Shown piece after piece: positions 19,167 through 28,269 of a stretch of DNA of 64,000 bases. Origin of the DNA: an uncultured Thiohalocapsa sp. (GTDB lineage Bacteria; Pseudomonadota; Gammaproteobacteria; Chromatiales; Chromatiaceae); NCBI RefSeq assembly GCF_913062725.1, contig NZ_CAJXWY010000010.1, positions 1 to 64,000 of the forward strand, read 5' to 3'. Position numbers and translations under genes: made by a program. Below the pieces are notes generated by a model. The model was not told the DNA's origin. It ran no database searches and saw nothing but the letters and a program-made list of their open reading frames with translations. Each line of letters opens with the position of its first letter. Positions within the stretch are counted from its first letter, which is position 1.

Positions 19167-20330
19167 ATGGATAGTGTGCACGGCGCCGGCAAGTCGCCTG
19201 GGACAGCGGCGCAGGTCGCGTCGGATCCGACGCTGATGGGGCCTCGCATCCGCCCGGGCAGCGACTTTCCAGACACGAGCACGGGCACTCACCTCGTGCT
19301 CTATCAGGCCAGAGACGGCGCGGTCCATCTGCGTTGGCGGATCGACGCCGCCCACCTTGCGCATGTCCGGGCCGGCTTCGGCGACACCGATGCGCATCCG
19401 TTGCTGAGGCTGCACCAAACCGACGCCGTGGGGGGTGAGCGGCTGGTGGCGGACGTCTGCTTCGCGACCGATGCGGATGCGCAGAACGGCTACGCCCGCT
19501 ACGACGGCAGCGATGCCGTCGGGCGCTTGCGGGCGGAGATCGGCCTCGCCAGCGCCGATGGCGGCTGGCTGTTGATTGCCCGCTCCAATGGCCTGCTCGC
19601 CGCGGGCCGGGCGGATGGACGGCGTTTGCCTGTGGTGTCAACGGCGCTGGCCACCGCAACGTTTGCTGACGGGGCCGCGGCCATCGGCGCCGCCGAGCCG
19701 GCTGCGGCGGCGGTGAGCGTAGAGAAGACCACGGAGCCGCTGCATCTGGCACCCGAATTTCCGCTCGTGGAGCCGCTGCCGTCGGCGCCCGTCGCATCGG
19801 CGCAGCCCGCCGGGGGGCCAGGATTGGCTGGCGGGTTGGACGCCGGGCCGAGGACCGGCGACGGGACCGGGCAGGGAGGCCCTCGCAGCGGGCTGAGTGG
19901 CGGCGCGCCCCGCCGCGCTGATCCGAGCCTCGGCTCCGCCGCCGGGCAGACCCGAAAGGGGCACGCCATGGGCGCCGGCCCGCCGGGCGCTGCACAGGCC
20001 CCCGAGCCGCCGCCCGGCGGTGTGGTGCCAAGGTTGGAGGTGCGCCGGCCACCACCGCCGGCGGCGCCGGCCCTGCCATCGCCGTCGCCGACGGCGGGCA
20101 GCGGCCCCTTGCGTGCCTGTGCGGACGGCGCCAGCCTGCGTGCCGAGCTGGTGCTGCACGGCAGCGCGCCGCCGCACACCCTGCTCGACTTGGGAGGGCA
20201 TCCTTACCGGGTGGGCACCGGCGGGCGTTTTGTGCTGCACGTCCCCATTGGTGAGCACCAGGTCATCATGCGCGTGCTCGCGGCGCTGCCGCAGTTACCG
20301 GTGGCGCGGCGTGACGAGGAGACGCCCTGA
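19167..20330 (+). CDS. DUF4912-type protein upstream of glgA
   Basis: A 387-aa protein. Residues about 40-155 match the DUF4912 pattern: a strand HLVLYQARDGAVHLRWRID, then LRLHQTD, a Y-x-R-Y-D segment, an L-R-A-E-I-G-L strand and LLIARSNGLLAAGR, the last being the characteristic A-R-S-N end. A long Pro/Ala/Gly-rich linker (about residues 170-310) follows, then a conserved C-terminal segment (LRAELVLHGSAPPHTLLDLG and VLHVPIGEHQVI). Genes of this family are commonly placed next to glycogen synthase, as here. The function is unknown; a carbohydrate-binding or glycogen-scaffold role is a guess. ATG 19167 is preferred over GTG 19155. Confidence 0.7.
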   Translation: MDSVHGAGKSPGTAAQVASDPTLMGPRIRPGSDFPDTSTGTHLVLYQARDGAVHLRWRIDAAHLAHVRAGFGDTDAHPLLRLHQTDAVGGERLVADVCFATDADAQNGYARYDGSDAVGRLRAEIGLASADGGWLLIARSNGLLAAGRADGRRLPVVSTALATATFADGAAAIGAAEPAAAAVSVEKTTEPLHLAPEFPLVEPLPSAPVASAQPAGGPGLAGGLDAGPRTGDGTGQGGPRSGLSGGAPRRADPSLGSAAGQTRKGHAMGAGPPGAAQAPEPPPGGVVPRLEVRRPPPPAAPALPSPSPTAGSGPLRACADGASLRAELVLHGSAPPHTLLDLGGHPYRVGTGGRFVLHVPIGEHQVIMRVLAALPQLPVARRDEETP

Positions 20331-20556
20331 TGAGGCACCCGGCTGATACGGCCCATCCTGATGCGACTCGGCCAGGTTCGGTCCGGCGCGCAGACGTCGG
20401 CAGCGGCGCCGGCACGACGCGTATAATCGGCCGCCGAAACGCACCATCAAGCCAACCGCCCGCCGCTGTACCGGCCGGGCCTCACCGTGGCCGTCACCCG
20501 GACAGGCCGTGTCGTGGGCCGGCCGCCGATGGCCGGCACGAGCCAAGGACCGCCGT

Positions 20557-22023
20557 ATGTTCATTGTCATGGCCAGCCCAGAATGTGCGCCCATAGCCAA
20601 GGCCGGGGGGCTCGGCGACTTCGTGCACGGCCTCTGCCGGGAGCTGAGCAGCCGCGGCCATGCGGTGGAACTGGTGCTGCCCAAGTACGACAGCCTGCGC
20701 TTTGACCGCATCCAGGGGCTGCATAAGGTCTACGGCGACCTCTGGGTGCCGTTCTACGATAAGGCCATCCGGTGCGACGTGGAATACGGCGAAGTGGACG
20801 GTATTGCGTGCTTCTTCATCGACGCCCACGGCGAGCACAGGTTCTTCCATCGCGGCAAGATCTACGGCGACGCCGACGACCCGGAGCGCTTTGCGTTTTT
20901 CTCCCGGGCGGTGATGGAGTTTCTGTACAAGTCCGGTCGTCATCCGGACATCATTCATTGCAACGATTGGCACACCGGACTCATGCCGGTGCTGCTGTAC
21001 GAGATCTACGCCGGGCTCGGCATGGATCGCAGCCGCGTGTGCTACTCGCTGCACAACGTGGGGCACCAAGGCTGGACCGGCCCGCAGGTGCTGCAGATGA
21101 ACCGCCTGGACGCCGCTCGCCTCATGGTGCCCGAGCGGTTGCGCGATCCCGGCAATCCCGGCGCGGTGAATCTGATGAAAGGCGGCATCGTCTTCTCCAA
21201 CTTCGTCACCACCGTCTCGCCGCGCTACGCCTGGGAAATTCAGCACACCGAGCAGGGCATGGGCCTGCAGGCCGTGCTGCAGACGCATGATCACAAGTTC
21301 GGCGGCGTGCTGAACGGCATCGACTACGACACCTGGAATCCGGAGGTGGACGGTCATCTGCCGGTGCACTTCGGGCCGCAGACGCTCCCGGAGAAGGCCA
21401 AATGCACGGCGGCGCTGCGCGCGCGCACGGGGCTCGCCGATGCGTTCAAGCCCATCGTCGCGGTGGTGAGCCGGCTCGACAAGCAAAAGGGTGTGGCGCT
21501 CATCCGCCACGGCATCGACTATGCGCTGGCGCAGGGCTGTCAGTGCGTGCTGCTCGGCAGCGCCTCCTCGCCGGAGGTCGATGCCGAGTTCTCACGCCTC
21601 AAGCATGAGACGGATGCAAGCCCCGACTGCCACCTAGCGCTTGGCTATGACGAAGACCTGGCGCACCTGATCTACGCCGGCGCGGACATGATACTGATCC
21701 CGAGCGTCTACGAGCCCTGCGGGCTGACGCAGATGATTGCCATGAAGTACGGCTGCGTCCCCATCGCAAGGCGCGTCGGCGGGCTCGCGGATACGGTGTT
21801 CGACGCCAACTACTCAGACCGGCCGTTCGAGGAGCGCAACGGCTATGTCTTCGACGACTACACCTATGCCGGCCTGGAATCCGCGCTCGGCCGGGCCATC
21901 GGGCTGTGGCAGCGCTATCCGGAATACTTCCGCCAGCTGCGGCTGAACGGTATGCGCCAGGATCACTCTTGGAACGTCCCCGGGCAGCACTACCTCGACA
22001 TCTACAACCACATCCGCGTCTGA
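20557..22023 (+). CDS. glgA: Glycogen synthase
   Basis: A 488-aa GT5 (GT-B fold) enzyme that elongates alpha-1,4-glucan from ADP-glucose. KAGGLGD at residues 15-21 is the ADP-glucose binding motif. IIHCNDWHTGLMPVLL, the starch-catalytic run VSRLDKQKG, and SVYEPCGLTQMIAMKYG (the E-x7-E-type donor site) are intact. The start ATG is preceded by AAGGA at 20545-20549. It follows the DUF4912 gene by 226 bases on the same strand. glgB, glgC and glgP are not in the window. Confidence 0.95.
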   Translation: MFIVMASPECAPIAKAGGLGDFVHGLCRELSSRGHAVELVLPKYDSLRFDRIQGLHKVYGDLWVPFYDKAIRCDVEYGEVDGIACFFIDAHGEHRFFHRGKIYGDADDPERFAFFSRAVMEFLYKSGRHPDIIHCNDWHTGLMPVLLYEIYAGLGMDRSRVCYSLHNVGHQGWTGPQVLQMNRLDAARLMVPERLRDPGNPGAVNLMKGGIVFSNFVTTVSPRYAWEIQHTEQGMGLQAVLQTHDHKFGGVLNGIDYDTWNPEVDGHLPVHFGPQTLPEKAKCTAALRARTGLADAFKPIVAVVSRLDKQKGVALIRHGIDYALAQGCQCVLLGSASSPEVDAEFSRLKHETDASPDCHLALGYDEDLAHLIYAGADMILIPSVYEPCGLTQMIAMKYGCVPIARRVGGLADTVFDANYSDRPFEERNGYVFDDYTYAGLESALGRAIGLWQRYPEYFRQLRLNGMRQDHSWNVPGQHYLDIYNHIRV

Positions 22024-22187
22024 CGCTGTGTGCATGGGATCGGGCGCATACGCGCCTGGTGATCCCAGCGCCGACCCGAGTCCCCGCCGATCCCGATGCG
22101 ACGTGGCGTTTCGGGGCCGCATGGCTGTCGCCCGGCGATGCCACGGGTCGGCGCCGGCACGCCAGCGGTATCCGCGACTCCCGATTC

Positions 22188-23633
22188 ATGACCGACACCA
22201 TCCACATCGAGCCGCTGCCCTATGGTGCCGACACCGCGGCGCTCTTCGCCGCCGTGGCCGCGGAGCCGTGGGCGGTGTTCCTGGATAGCAACGCCGATCG
22301 CGCCGTCGGCGGGCGCTGGGATATCGTCGCGTTGGCGCCGCGGGTGACGCTGCGCACCACAGGCGCCGTGACCGAGATTCGCGCGGGGAACAGGCGTTGG
22401 TCCAGCAGGGACGACCCGCTGGCGTTGCTGCGCGGGGCCCTCGGGCCGCCTGTGCCTGCGGCGGCATCCGGGCTGCCCTTCGTCGGCGGCGCCATCGGCT
22501 GGCTCGGCTATGATCTGGCGCGGCGCTTCGAGCGGCTTGGGCTCAGCAGCCCCATCGCGCCGGGCGTGCCGCAGCTTGCGATGGGCCTCTATGATTGGGC
22601 GCTGGTGGTGGACCACCATGAGCAGGCGAGCTGGCTGGTGGGCCGCGGCGACAGCGCTGATCCGCGCCGCCAGCGGCTGCGGCGCTTGGCGGCCGCCCGG
22701 CCGAAGCAGGCCGGCGCGGCGGCCGGGCCCATGCTCCGTGTCACCGGCCGACTCACCAGCGACATGGACCAGTCCGGCTATCGCCGGCGTTTCGCCGCGG
22801 TGCAGGACTATATCCAGGCCGGTGACTGCTATCAGGTGAATCTGGCCCGGCGCTGGTCGGTGCCGGTGGCGGGTGATCCCTGGCTCGCCTACGCCATCCT
22901 GCGCCAGATCAACCCCGCCCCCTTCGCCGCCTATCTGAACACGCCGGGCATGCGGGTGCTCTCCGCCTCGCCCGAGCGCTTCCTGGCGCTGCGTGACGGG
23001 CTGGTGGAGACCCGCCCCATCAAGGGTACGGCGGCGCGCGCCCGGGACCCGGCGCGCGACCGGGCGCTGGCACAACGGCTCGCGGCGAGTGAAAAGGACC
23101 GCGCCGAGAACTTAATGATCGTGGACCTGCTGCGCAACGATCTCGGGCGCTGCTGCGAGACCGGCAGCGTGCGGGTGCCGGAGCTGTTCAAGGTGGAGTC
23201 CTACGCCGGCGTGCATCATCTCGTCAGCAGTATCACCGCCCGCCTGCGCGCCGATGCCGACGCCGCCGCGCTGCTGCGGGCCTGCTTTCCCGGCGGCTCC
23301 ATCACCGGCGCGCCGAAGATCCGCACCATGCAGATCATCGACGCGCTGGAGGGCGCACCCCGCGGCGTCTACTGCGGCAGCATCGGCTATCTCGGTTACG
23401 ACGGCGCCATGGACACCAACATCGCCATCCGCACCGCCAGCGTCGCCGATGGTCGCCTCGACTTTTGTGCCGGCGGCGGCCTGGTGGCGGACTCGGACTG
23501 CGAGGCCGAATGGGCCGAAATCGGTCTCAAGGCGCGGGCGATGCTCGAGCTGATCAACGCACTGACGGATGCGTCGGGGCCGGTGGCGGCGGCGGACCGG
23601 CGCGCGCGCCCGCTGCCTGGCGAGGGTCCCTGA
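22188..23633 (+). CDS. pabB: Aminodeoxychorismate synthase component I
   Basis: A 481-aa chorismate-binding enzyme. The N-terminal TrpE-like domain (PLPYGADTAALFAAV, then FVGGAIGWLGYDLARRFE) is followed by the catalytic domain. There, DYIQAGDCYQVNLARR, the ligand motif ETRPIKGTAAR (the PIKG form with Lys is typical of PabB), DLLRNDLGR, and FPGGSITGAPKIRTMQ identify component I of 4-amino-4-deoxychorismate synthase in folate synthesis. It uses chorismate from aroC. The start is ATG 22188, giving a normal PabB length. The glutaminase partner pabA is not in the window. Confidence 0.93.
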   Translation: MTDTIHIEPLPYGADTAALFAAVAAEPWAVFLDSNADRAVGGRWDIVALAPRVTLRTTGAVTEIRAGNRRWSSRDDPLALLRGALGPPVPAAASGLPFVGGAIGWLGYDLARRFERLGLSSPIAPGVPQLAMGLYDWALVVDHHEQASWLVGRGDSADPRRQRLRRLAAARPKQAGAAAGPMLRVTGRLTSDMDQSGYRRRFAAVQDYIQAGDCYQVNLARRWSVPVAGDPWLAYAILRQINPAPFAAYLNTPGMRVLSASPERFLALRDGLVETRPIKGTAARARDPARDRALAQRLAASEKDRAENLMIVDLLRNDLGRCCETGSVRVPELFKVESYAGVHHLVSSITARLRADADAAALLRACFPGGSITGAPKIRTMQIIDALEGAPRGVYCGSIGYLGYDGAMDTNIAIRTASVADGRLDFCAGGGLVADSDCEAEWAEIGLKARAMLELINALTDASGPVAAADRRARPLPGEGP

Positions 23634-23799
23634 GCCGGGCGCCGGCGCTGTGTCGCGCACGTCGCAGCGGCGAGCGCCGCCGCGGCTCACCCGCGACGCC
23701 GGTCGCGGGCGTATCACGGCGGCCTGGATGTGTGATGTGGCCGGCGCCCCGCGTTTTCAGGCACCGACGCGCGGCGCGCCGGCGATGGCGCCCCGCCCT

Positions 23800-24117
23800 T
23801 CAGTTGCGCAGCGCCCGGGGTTGATAGCGACCACCAGCGAGGTCGCCGAAGAGCTCGCCGAGCAGGGGGTGGTGGATGGGCTGGCCGCTGGTATCGGCCT
23901 CCAGGTTGCGCTCGGCGACATAGGTCTCGTGCTCGGCGCCGTCCACCAGAACCCGATACCAGGGCTGATCCTTGGGCGGACGGGATCTGGCGACCTGCTC
24001 GTACCAGGCGGCGCTGCCGCAAAAGACCGGGTCGGCGTCGACGATGACGCCGCGGTAATCGAACAGGCGATGGTGCACGAGTTGACCGATGTGGAAGCGG
24101 GCGGCGGTGGTGGTCAT
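23800..24117 (-). CDS. hspQ: Heat shock protein HspQ
   Basis: A 105-aa HspQ (YccV) protein, a small hemimethylated-DNA-binding-like beta-barrel that acts as a specificity-enhancing factor for the Lon protease. The diagnostic runs FHIGQLVHHRLFDYRGVIVD, SRPPKDQPWYRVLVDG, HETYVAERNLE and PIHHPLL are all present, and the length matches the family. The start ATG has GGAGG (24126-24130 on the minus strand) 8 bases upstream. It is divergent from pqiA across a 118-base gap. I looked for a sigma32 promoter there and did not find a convincing one. Confidence 0.93.
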   Translation of the reverse strand: MTTTAARFHIGQLVHHRLFDYRGVIVDADPVFCGSAAWYEQVARSRPPKDQPWYRVLVDGAEHETYVAERNLEADTSGQPIHHPLLGELFGDLAGGRYQPRALRN

Positions 24118-24235
24118 GGTTGAATCCTCCGGTCAGTGACAAGATTGAACCTTCACGATACCAACTGCATGCCATCGGGGTCATGACATTGTCCCCGGGC
24201 AGTGCCCAAGCCTGCCCCGCGTATACTCCCTCGCC

Positions 24236-25516
24236 ATGTCCGCGGATGCCCCGACCCTCTGCCCCGAGTGCGATCTGTTGCAGCAGAGCCCGCCGCTGCC
24301 GCCGGGCGGCACGTCCTGCTGCGCACGCTGCGGTCATACCCTGCACCGTGACCGCCCCAACAGCGTCGACCGCACGCTGGCACTCACCATCACCGGCCTG
24401 GTGTTGTTCGCCATTGCCAACGCCTTTCCGTTCCTGTCGTTCGAGATGCGGGGGCGTATCACCGAGACCACCCTGATGACCGGCGTGTGGGATCTGGCGG
24501 CGCAGGGCAAGGGCGAGGTGGCCGCGGTGGTGCTGTTTACCAGCATCCTGGCCCCGGGTCTGCAGTTGGCGCTGTTGCTGGTGGTGCTGGCACCGCTGAA
24601 ATGGGGTGGGCGGCTGCCGCCGGGCTTCCCGACCCTGTTCCGCTGGTTCAAGCGCCTGCTGCCCTGGGGCATGATAGATGTGTTCATGATCGGTATCCTG
24701 GTGTCCGTCGTGAAGCTGACGGACATGGCCCATATCGTGCCCGGTCTGTCGCTGTTCGCTTTCCTGCTGCTGATCTTCGTGCTGGCGGCGGCGCAGGCGG
24801 CGCTGGACCCGGACGCGGTCTGGGAACGCGTCCCGCTGCGGCCCGAGGTGCGCCACCTGCCCAACGCGCGTGAGGCGGTGGTCGCCTGCGATGTCTGCGA
24901 GCTGGTGGTGCCCGTGGCCGCCGTGGATCTGGATGCCCGCGGGCGATCGCGCTGCCCGCGCTGCACCGACGTGCTGCACCGGCGCAAGCCCGAGAGTCTG
25001 CAGCGCACGTGGGCGCTGGTGATCGCCGCCGCCCTGTGCTACCTGCCGGCCAACCTGTATCCGGTAATGTCCGTCACCTCCCTCGGTAAGACTCAGGCGG
25101 ACACCATTTTGAGCGGAGTGCTCTTTCTGCTGCATCACGGTATGTGGCCGCTCGCGATTATCTTATTCACAGCAAGTATCTTTGTGCCGCTTCTGAAGCT
25201 CTTGAGCCTGATGTTCCTGTTGCTGTCGGTGCAACTGCGCTCGCGCTGGCGCCCGCACGAGCGCACCAAGCTCTACCGCATCACCGAGGCCATCGGCCGC
25301 TGGTCCATGGTGGATGTCTATGTGGTGACCATCCTGGTGGCCCTGGTGCGGCTCGGCAATCTGGCCAGCATCGAGGCGCGGGCGGGGGCGGTGTTCTTCT
25401 GCGCCGTGGTGATCCTCACCATGTTCGCGGCCATGTCATTCGACCCCAGGCTCATCTGGGACGCACTGGAGCAGGAGCATGACGGAGCTGCAACGGTCCG
25501 ATCCAACGCCGGCTGA
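24236..25516 (+). CDS. pqiA: Paraquat-inducible protein A (PqiA/LetA family)
   Basis: A 426-aa inner-membrane protein with two tandem PqiA domains. Each starts with a zinc-ribbon-like cysteine pair set (CPECD with CARCG at residues 9-33; CDVC with CPRC around 219-243) and continues with four transmembrane helices. PqiA/LetA proteins work with an MCE protein (PqiB) to move lipid between inner and outer membranes. The stop lies 38 bases inside pqiB, so the two are translationally linked. A TATACT at 24222-24227 could be a -10 element close to the start. Confidence 0.92.
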   Translation: MSADAPTLCPECDLLQQSPPLPPGGTSCCARCGHTLHRDRPNSVDRTLALTITGLVLFAIANAFPFLSFEMRGRITETTLMTGVWDLAAQGKGEVAAVVLFTSILAPGLQLALLLVVLAPLKWGGRLPPGFPTLFRWFKRLLPWGMIDVFMIGILVSVVKLTDMAHIVPGLSLFAFLLLIFVLAAAQAALDPDAVWERVPLRPEVRHLPNAREAVVACDVCELVVPVAAVDLDARGRSRCPRCTDVLHRRKPESLQRTWALVIAAALCYLPANLYPVMSVTSLGKTQADTILSGVLFLLHHGMWPLAIILFTASIFVPLLKLLSLMFLLLSVQLRSRWRPHERTKLYRITEAIGRWSMVDVYVVTILVALVRLGNLASIEARAGAVFFCAVVILTMFAAMSFDPRLIWDALEQEHDGAATVRSNAG

Positions 25517-27194
25517 CGCCGAGGGTGCCACGCAGGCGCTGCCGCGGGCGCGGGTGGTGCGGCGCAAGCGCCCGTCGCTGGTGTGGCTGTTGCCTGTCAT
25601 CGCCCTGGCGGTGGGCGGCTGGCTGGTGGTGAAGACCCTCGCCGAGCGCGGGCCCACCATCACCATCGACTTTGCCAACGCCGCCGGGCTGCAGGCGGGT
25701 AAGACCAAAGTCAAGTACAAGGACGTGGACATCGGCACCGTCAGCCGGATCGACGTCAGCACCAAGCTCGACCACATTGTGGTCACCGCCGAGCTGCGTC
25801 ACGGCAGTGAGCGGTTTCTCGCCGCGGATACGCGCTTTTGGGTGGCGCGCCCGCGCATCACCGCGAGCCAGGTGAGCGGGCTCGAGACGCTGCTCTCGGG
25901 CGCCTTCGTGGCGGTGGATCCGGGCACGAGCGCCAAGCAGCGCCGCCACTTCCAGGGGCTGGCCAACCCGCCCGTCATCACCACGGACACGCCCGGGCGG
26001 CGCTTTCGGCTGCGCTCGGACACCCTGGGCTCGCTGAATCCCGGTGCACCGGTGTACTACCGGCGCATCCAGGTGGGGCAGGTGATCGACTATCAGCTCG
26101 ATGACGACGGCGGTACCGTGACCATCGACGTCTTCATCGACAGCCCGCACGACAAGCTGGTACACACGAATACGCGGTTCTGGAATGCGAGTGGCATCGA
26201 TCTCAAGCTCGGCGCCGACGGTGTCACCCTGGACACTCAGTCACTGGTGTCCTTGCTGGTGGGCGGCGTCGCCTTCGATACGCCGGATGATCTCGCGGCC
26301 ACGGATACCCGGGCGCCGGCGGATCGCGTCTTTCCGCTCTACGCCAACCGCGGCGCCGCCCAGGAGCCGATGTCGCTTTATAAGGAGCGCTATCTCCTGG
26401 TCTTTCGGGGCTCGGTGCGGGGGCTCAACGACGGTGCGCCGGTATCCCTGCGCGGCATCCAGATCGGCCGCGTGGTGGATATTGCGCTCAAGTTCGATGA
26501 ACAGGCCTTGGATTTCGTCATCTCGGTATTGGTGGAGGTGGAGCCGGAGCGCATCGGCCTCGGCGGATCACGGCGCGTGCCGCTCACGCAGGACTCGCAT
26601 GTGTTGGGTGAGCTCGTGCGCAACGGCCTGCGCGCCCAGCTCAAGACTGGCAATCTGCTGACGGGGGCCCTCTACGTGGATCTGGACTTCCACCCCGATG
26701 CGCCGTCGGCGTCCTTGTCACGACGCGATGGTCATACCGTGCTGCCGACACTGCCCACACCACTGGAGGCGGTGACGAACAAGGTGGCAGCCATTCTGGA
26801 CAAGGTGGATGCGCTGCCCATCGAAGCCATCGGCGAGGACTTGCAGGGCACGCTCGCCGGCGCACGCAAGCTCCTCGACTCGGCGGCGCTCAGCGACGCC
26901 GTCGCCGAGCTGAATGCCGCGCTTGGTCAGGTGCGCGCGCTCGCGGCGCAGCTCAATACGGCGCTCGCACCGCAGCTCGATGCCGTGCTCGAGCGGTTGC
27001 GCGGCACCCTGGACGAAGCCGAAGCCATGCTCGCGAATACCAACGAATTGATCGGGCCGGATGCGCCGCTGTCGGTGGAAGCGGTGCGTACAATGCGTGA
27101 GGTCAGTGGGGCGGCGCGCTCGCTGCGCGTCATGGCGGACTATCTCGAACGACACCCCGAGGCCCTCATCCAGGGCAAAGGAGGCGGACGCTGA
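25479..27194 (+). CDS. pqiB: MCE-domain lipid-transport protein PqiB
   Basis: A 571-aa protein with a short cytoplasmic N-terminus, one transmembrane helix (about residues 33-52, LVWLLPVIALAVGGWLVVKT) and a periplasmic part. It carries three MCE domains, beginning near ITIDFANAAGLQAGKTKVKY, GRRFRLRSDTLGSLNPGAPV and YLLVFRGSVRGLNDGAPVSL. A helical C-terminus with heptad-like leucines (about residues 440-545) fits the alpha-helical needle of PqiB. It forms a hexameric tube across the periplasm that receives lipid from PqiA. The first codons overlap pqiA by 38 bases, and the TGA shares one base with the ATG of pqiC. Confidence 0.93.
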   Translation: MTELQRSDPTPADAEGATQALPRARVVRRKRPSLVWLLPVIALAVGGWLVVKTLAERGPTITIDFANAAGLQAGKTKVKYKDVDIGTVSRIDVSTKLDHIVVTAELRHGSERFLAADTRFWVARPRITASQVSGLETLLSGAFVAVDPGTSAKQRRHFQGLANPPVITTDTPGRRFRLRSDTLGSLNPGAPVYYRRIQVGQVIDYQLDDDGGTVTIDVFIDSPHDKLVHTNTRFWNASGIDLKLGADGVTLDTQSLVSLLVGGVAFDTPDDLAATDTRAPADRVFPLYANRGAAQEPMSLYKERYLLVFRGSVRGLNDGAPVSLRGIQIGRVVDIALKFDEQALDFVISVLVEVEPERIGLGGSRRVPLTQDSHVLGELVRNGLRAQLKTGNLLTGALYVDLDFHPDAPSASLSRRDGHTVLPTLPTPLEAVTNKVAAILDKVDALPIEAIGEDLQGTLAGARKLLDSAALSDAVAELNAALGQVRALAAQLNTALAPQLDAVLERLRGTLDEAEAMLANTNELIGPDAPLSVEAVRTMREVSGAARSLRVMADYLERHPEALIQGKGGGR

Positions 27195-27958
27195 TGTTGG
27201 TGCTGTGGTTGGAAAGGATCGCAAGGGGGCGCGCCGGCGCCCGCGGTGGTGACGCGATGTGCCGTGGAGTCGGACGACGCCGGCGTTATGGTCTTTGGCT
27301 GTTGGTGGCGGCGGCGCTGGTGTTGGTGCTTGCCGGCTGCGCCACCACGCCGCCGTCGTCCTTCTACACCCTGACGCCGCTGCCCGCGGCCGCCGGCAGC
27401 GCCGGCGATGTCAGCAACGGCGACATCGCCGTGGGGCTCGGTCCCGTGAGCTTTCCCCAGTTCCTCGACCGCCCGCAGATCGTCACCCGTGACGGCGCCA
27501 ACCGACTGGTGGTGGACGAGTTCCACCGCTGGGGCGGCACCGTCCAGGATGACTTCCTGCGTGTTTGGGGCGAAAACCTCGCTTACCTGCTGGACAGTTC
27601 CCGGGTGGCGCTGTTCCCGTCGGAGTCCCGGATGACCCCGGATTATCGGCTCCCGGCGCAGGTGCTGTCTTTCGAGGGCGCCGCCGATGGCAATGCGGTG
27701 CTCAAGGTGCGCTGGTCGGTGACCGATGAGCGCTTGCGCCGCAGCTACATCGCCCGCGAAGACGCCTACCGTTGCCCGTTTCGCGTCGCCCCTGCAACAA
27801 CCGACGCAGCCAACCAGCAAGCGCGCTATGCGGCGGTCGTGGCGGCCCTCAGCGAGTGTCTGGGCACGTTCAGCCGGGATGTGGCCGCCGTGCTCGAGGG
27901 CCTCTCCAAGCCGCGGCCGGCATCCGCCGAGACCGCCGCAGCGACTCCCGACAGATAG
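27194..27958 (+). CDS. pqiC: Outer-membrane lipoprotein PqiC
   Basis: A 254-aa ABC-type transport auxiliary lipoprotein (DUF330/PqiC family). A hydrophobic signal with lipobox LAGC near residue 50 is followed by SSFYTLTPLP, the usual opening of mature PqiC. Then come VGLGPVSFPQFLDRPQIVTR and the WGENLAYLL segment that identify the family. It caps the PqiB tube at the outer membrane. The ATG shares one base with the pqiB stop (TGATG). The next ATG in frame (27257) would give a more typical signal length and may be the real start. Confidence 0.9.
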   Translation: MLVLWLERIARGRAGARGGDAMCRGVGRRRRYGLWLLVAAALVLVLAGCATTPPSSFYTLTPLPAAAGSAGDVSNGDIAVGLGPVSFPQFLDRPQIVTRDGANRLVVDEFHRWGGTVQDDFLRVWGENLAYLLDSSRVALFPSESRMTPDYRLPAQVLSFEGAADGNAVLKVRWSVTDERLRRSYIAREDAYRCPFRVAPATTDAANQQARYAAVVAALSECLGTFSRDVAAVLEGLSKPRPASAETAAATPDR

Positions 27959-28073
27959 CCCACGCGCTGGGTCGCCGGTGCCGCGATCTCCCATGATCGC
28001 AAGCCCTGCTGCGCTCGGCACGGCGGCGGGGGCCGCCTGACGCCACAGCGCCGCACGCGCGCGGCCGCGACGG

Positions 28074-28098
28074 CTGGGATGCGATCCCGGGCGTTTTT
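28074..28098 (+). terminator. Probable intrinsic terminator after pqiC
   Basis: A 7-bp stem (CTGGGAT against ATCCCGG, with one G-U pair) and a GCG loop, followed by GCG and TTTTT (28094-28098). It lies 116 bases after the pqiC stop and directly abuts the first palindrome of the phasin control region. Confidence 0.55.
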
Positions 28099-28112
28099 GT
28101 GCGCTGCAACAA
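28097..28112. promoter_or_regulatory. Upstream TGC/GCA palindrome (candidate PhaR-type operator 1)
   Basis: TTGTGCGCTGCAACAA, an imperfect palindrome of the TTGT(T)GCN-TGCAACAA type. It is located 17 bases before the -35 of the phasin promoter. It is nearly identical to the second site at 28154-28169 (one base differs). Confidence 0.5.
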
Positions 28113-28128
28113 AATCTCGCCGGACCCC

Positions 28129-28157
28129 TTGACAGCACCGATTCGGGCGACTATTGT
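28129..28157 (+). promoter_or_regulatory. Sigma70 promoter of the phasin gene
   Basis: A consensus -35 TTGACA (28129-28134), a 17-base spacer, and -10 TATTGT (28152-28157). Transcription would start near 28164, about 105 bases before the phasin ATG. The -10 is overlapped by a palindrome, consistent with repression. Confidence 0.75.
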
Positions 28158-28186
28158 GCACTGCAACAATTGCTGCACTGCAGCAA
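28154..28186. promoter_or_regulatory. Two adjacent palindromes over the -10 and start site (candidate PhaR-type operators 2 and 3)
   Basis: TTGTGCACTGCAACAA at 28154-28169 is followed directly by TTGCTGCACTGCAGCAA at 28170-28186. The latter is TTGCTGCA, one base, TGCAGCAA: a perfect inverted repeat of 8-base arms. PhaR-type repressors of phasin genes are known to bind TGC/GCA-rich palindromes. The position over the -10 and transcription start suggests direct repression that is relieved when PHA granules titrate the regulator. The regulator gene is not in the window. Confidence 0.6.
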
Positions 28187-28269
28187 CCCGGGCCGCGGGG
28201 GTACCGGCGGCAGGCACGCAACCAGTAACCCATATGGCCCTCGCGCCAGCGAATGACCGGAGCATTGAG

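Noticed and set aside
24118..24235. Heat-shock (sigma32) promoter for hspQ
   Set aside because: A CCCCGATG run is present on the minus strand, but no CTTGAA-like -35 is found at the right distance.
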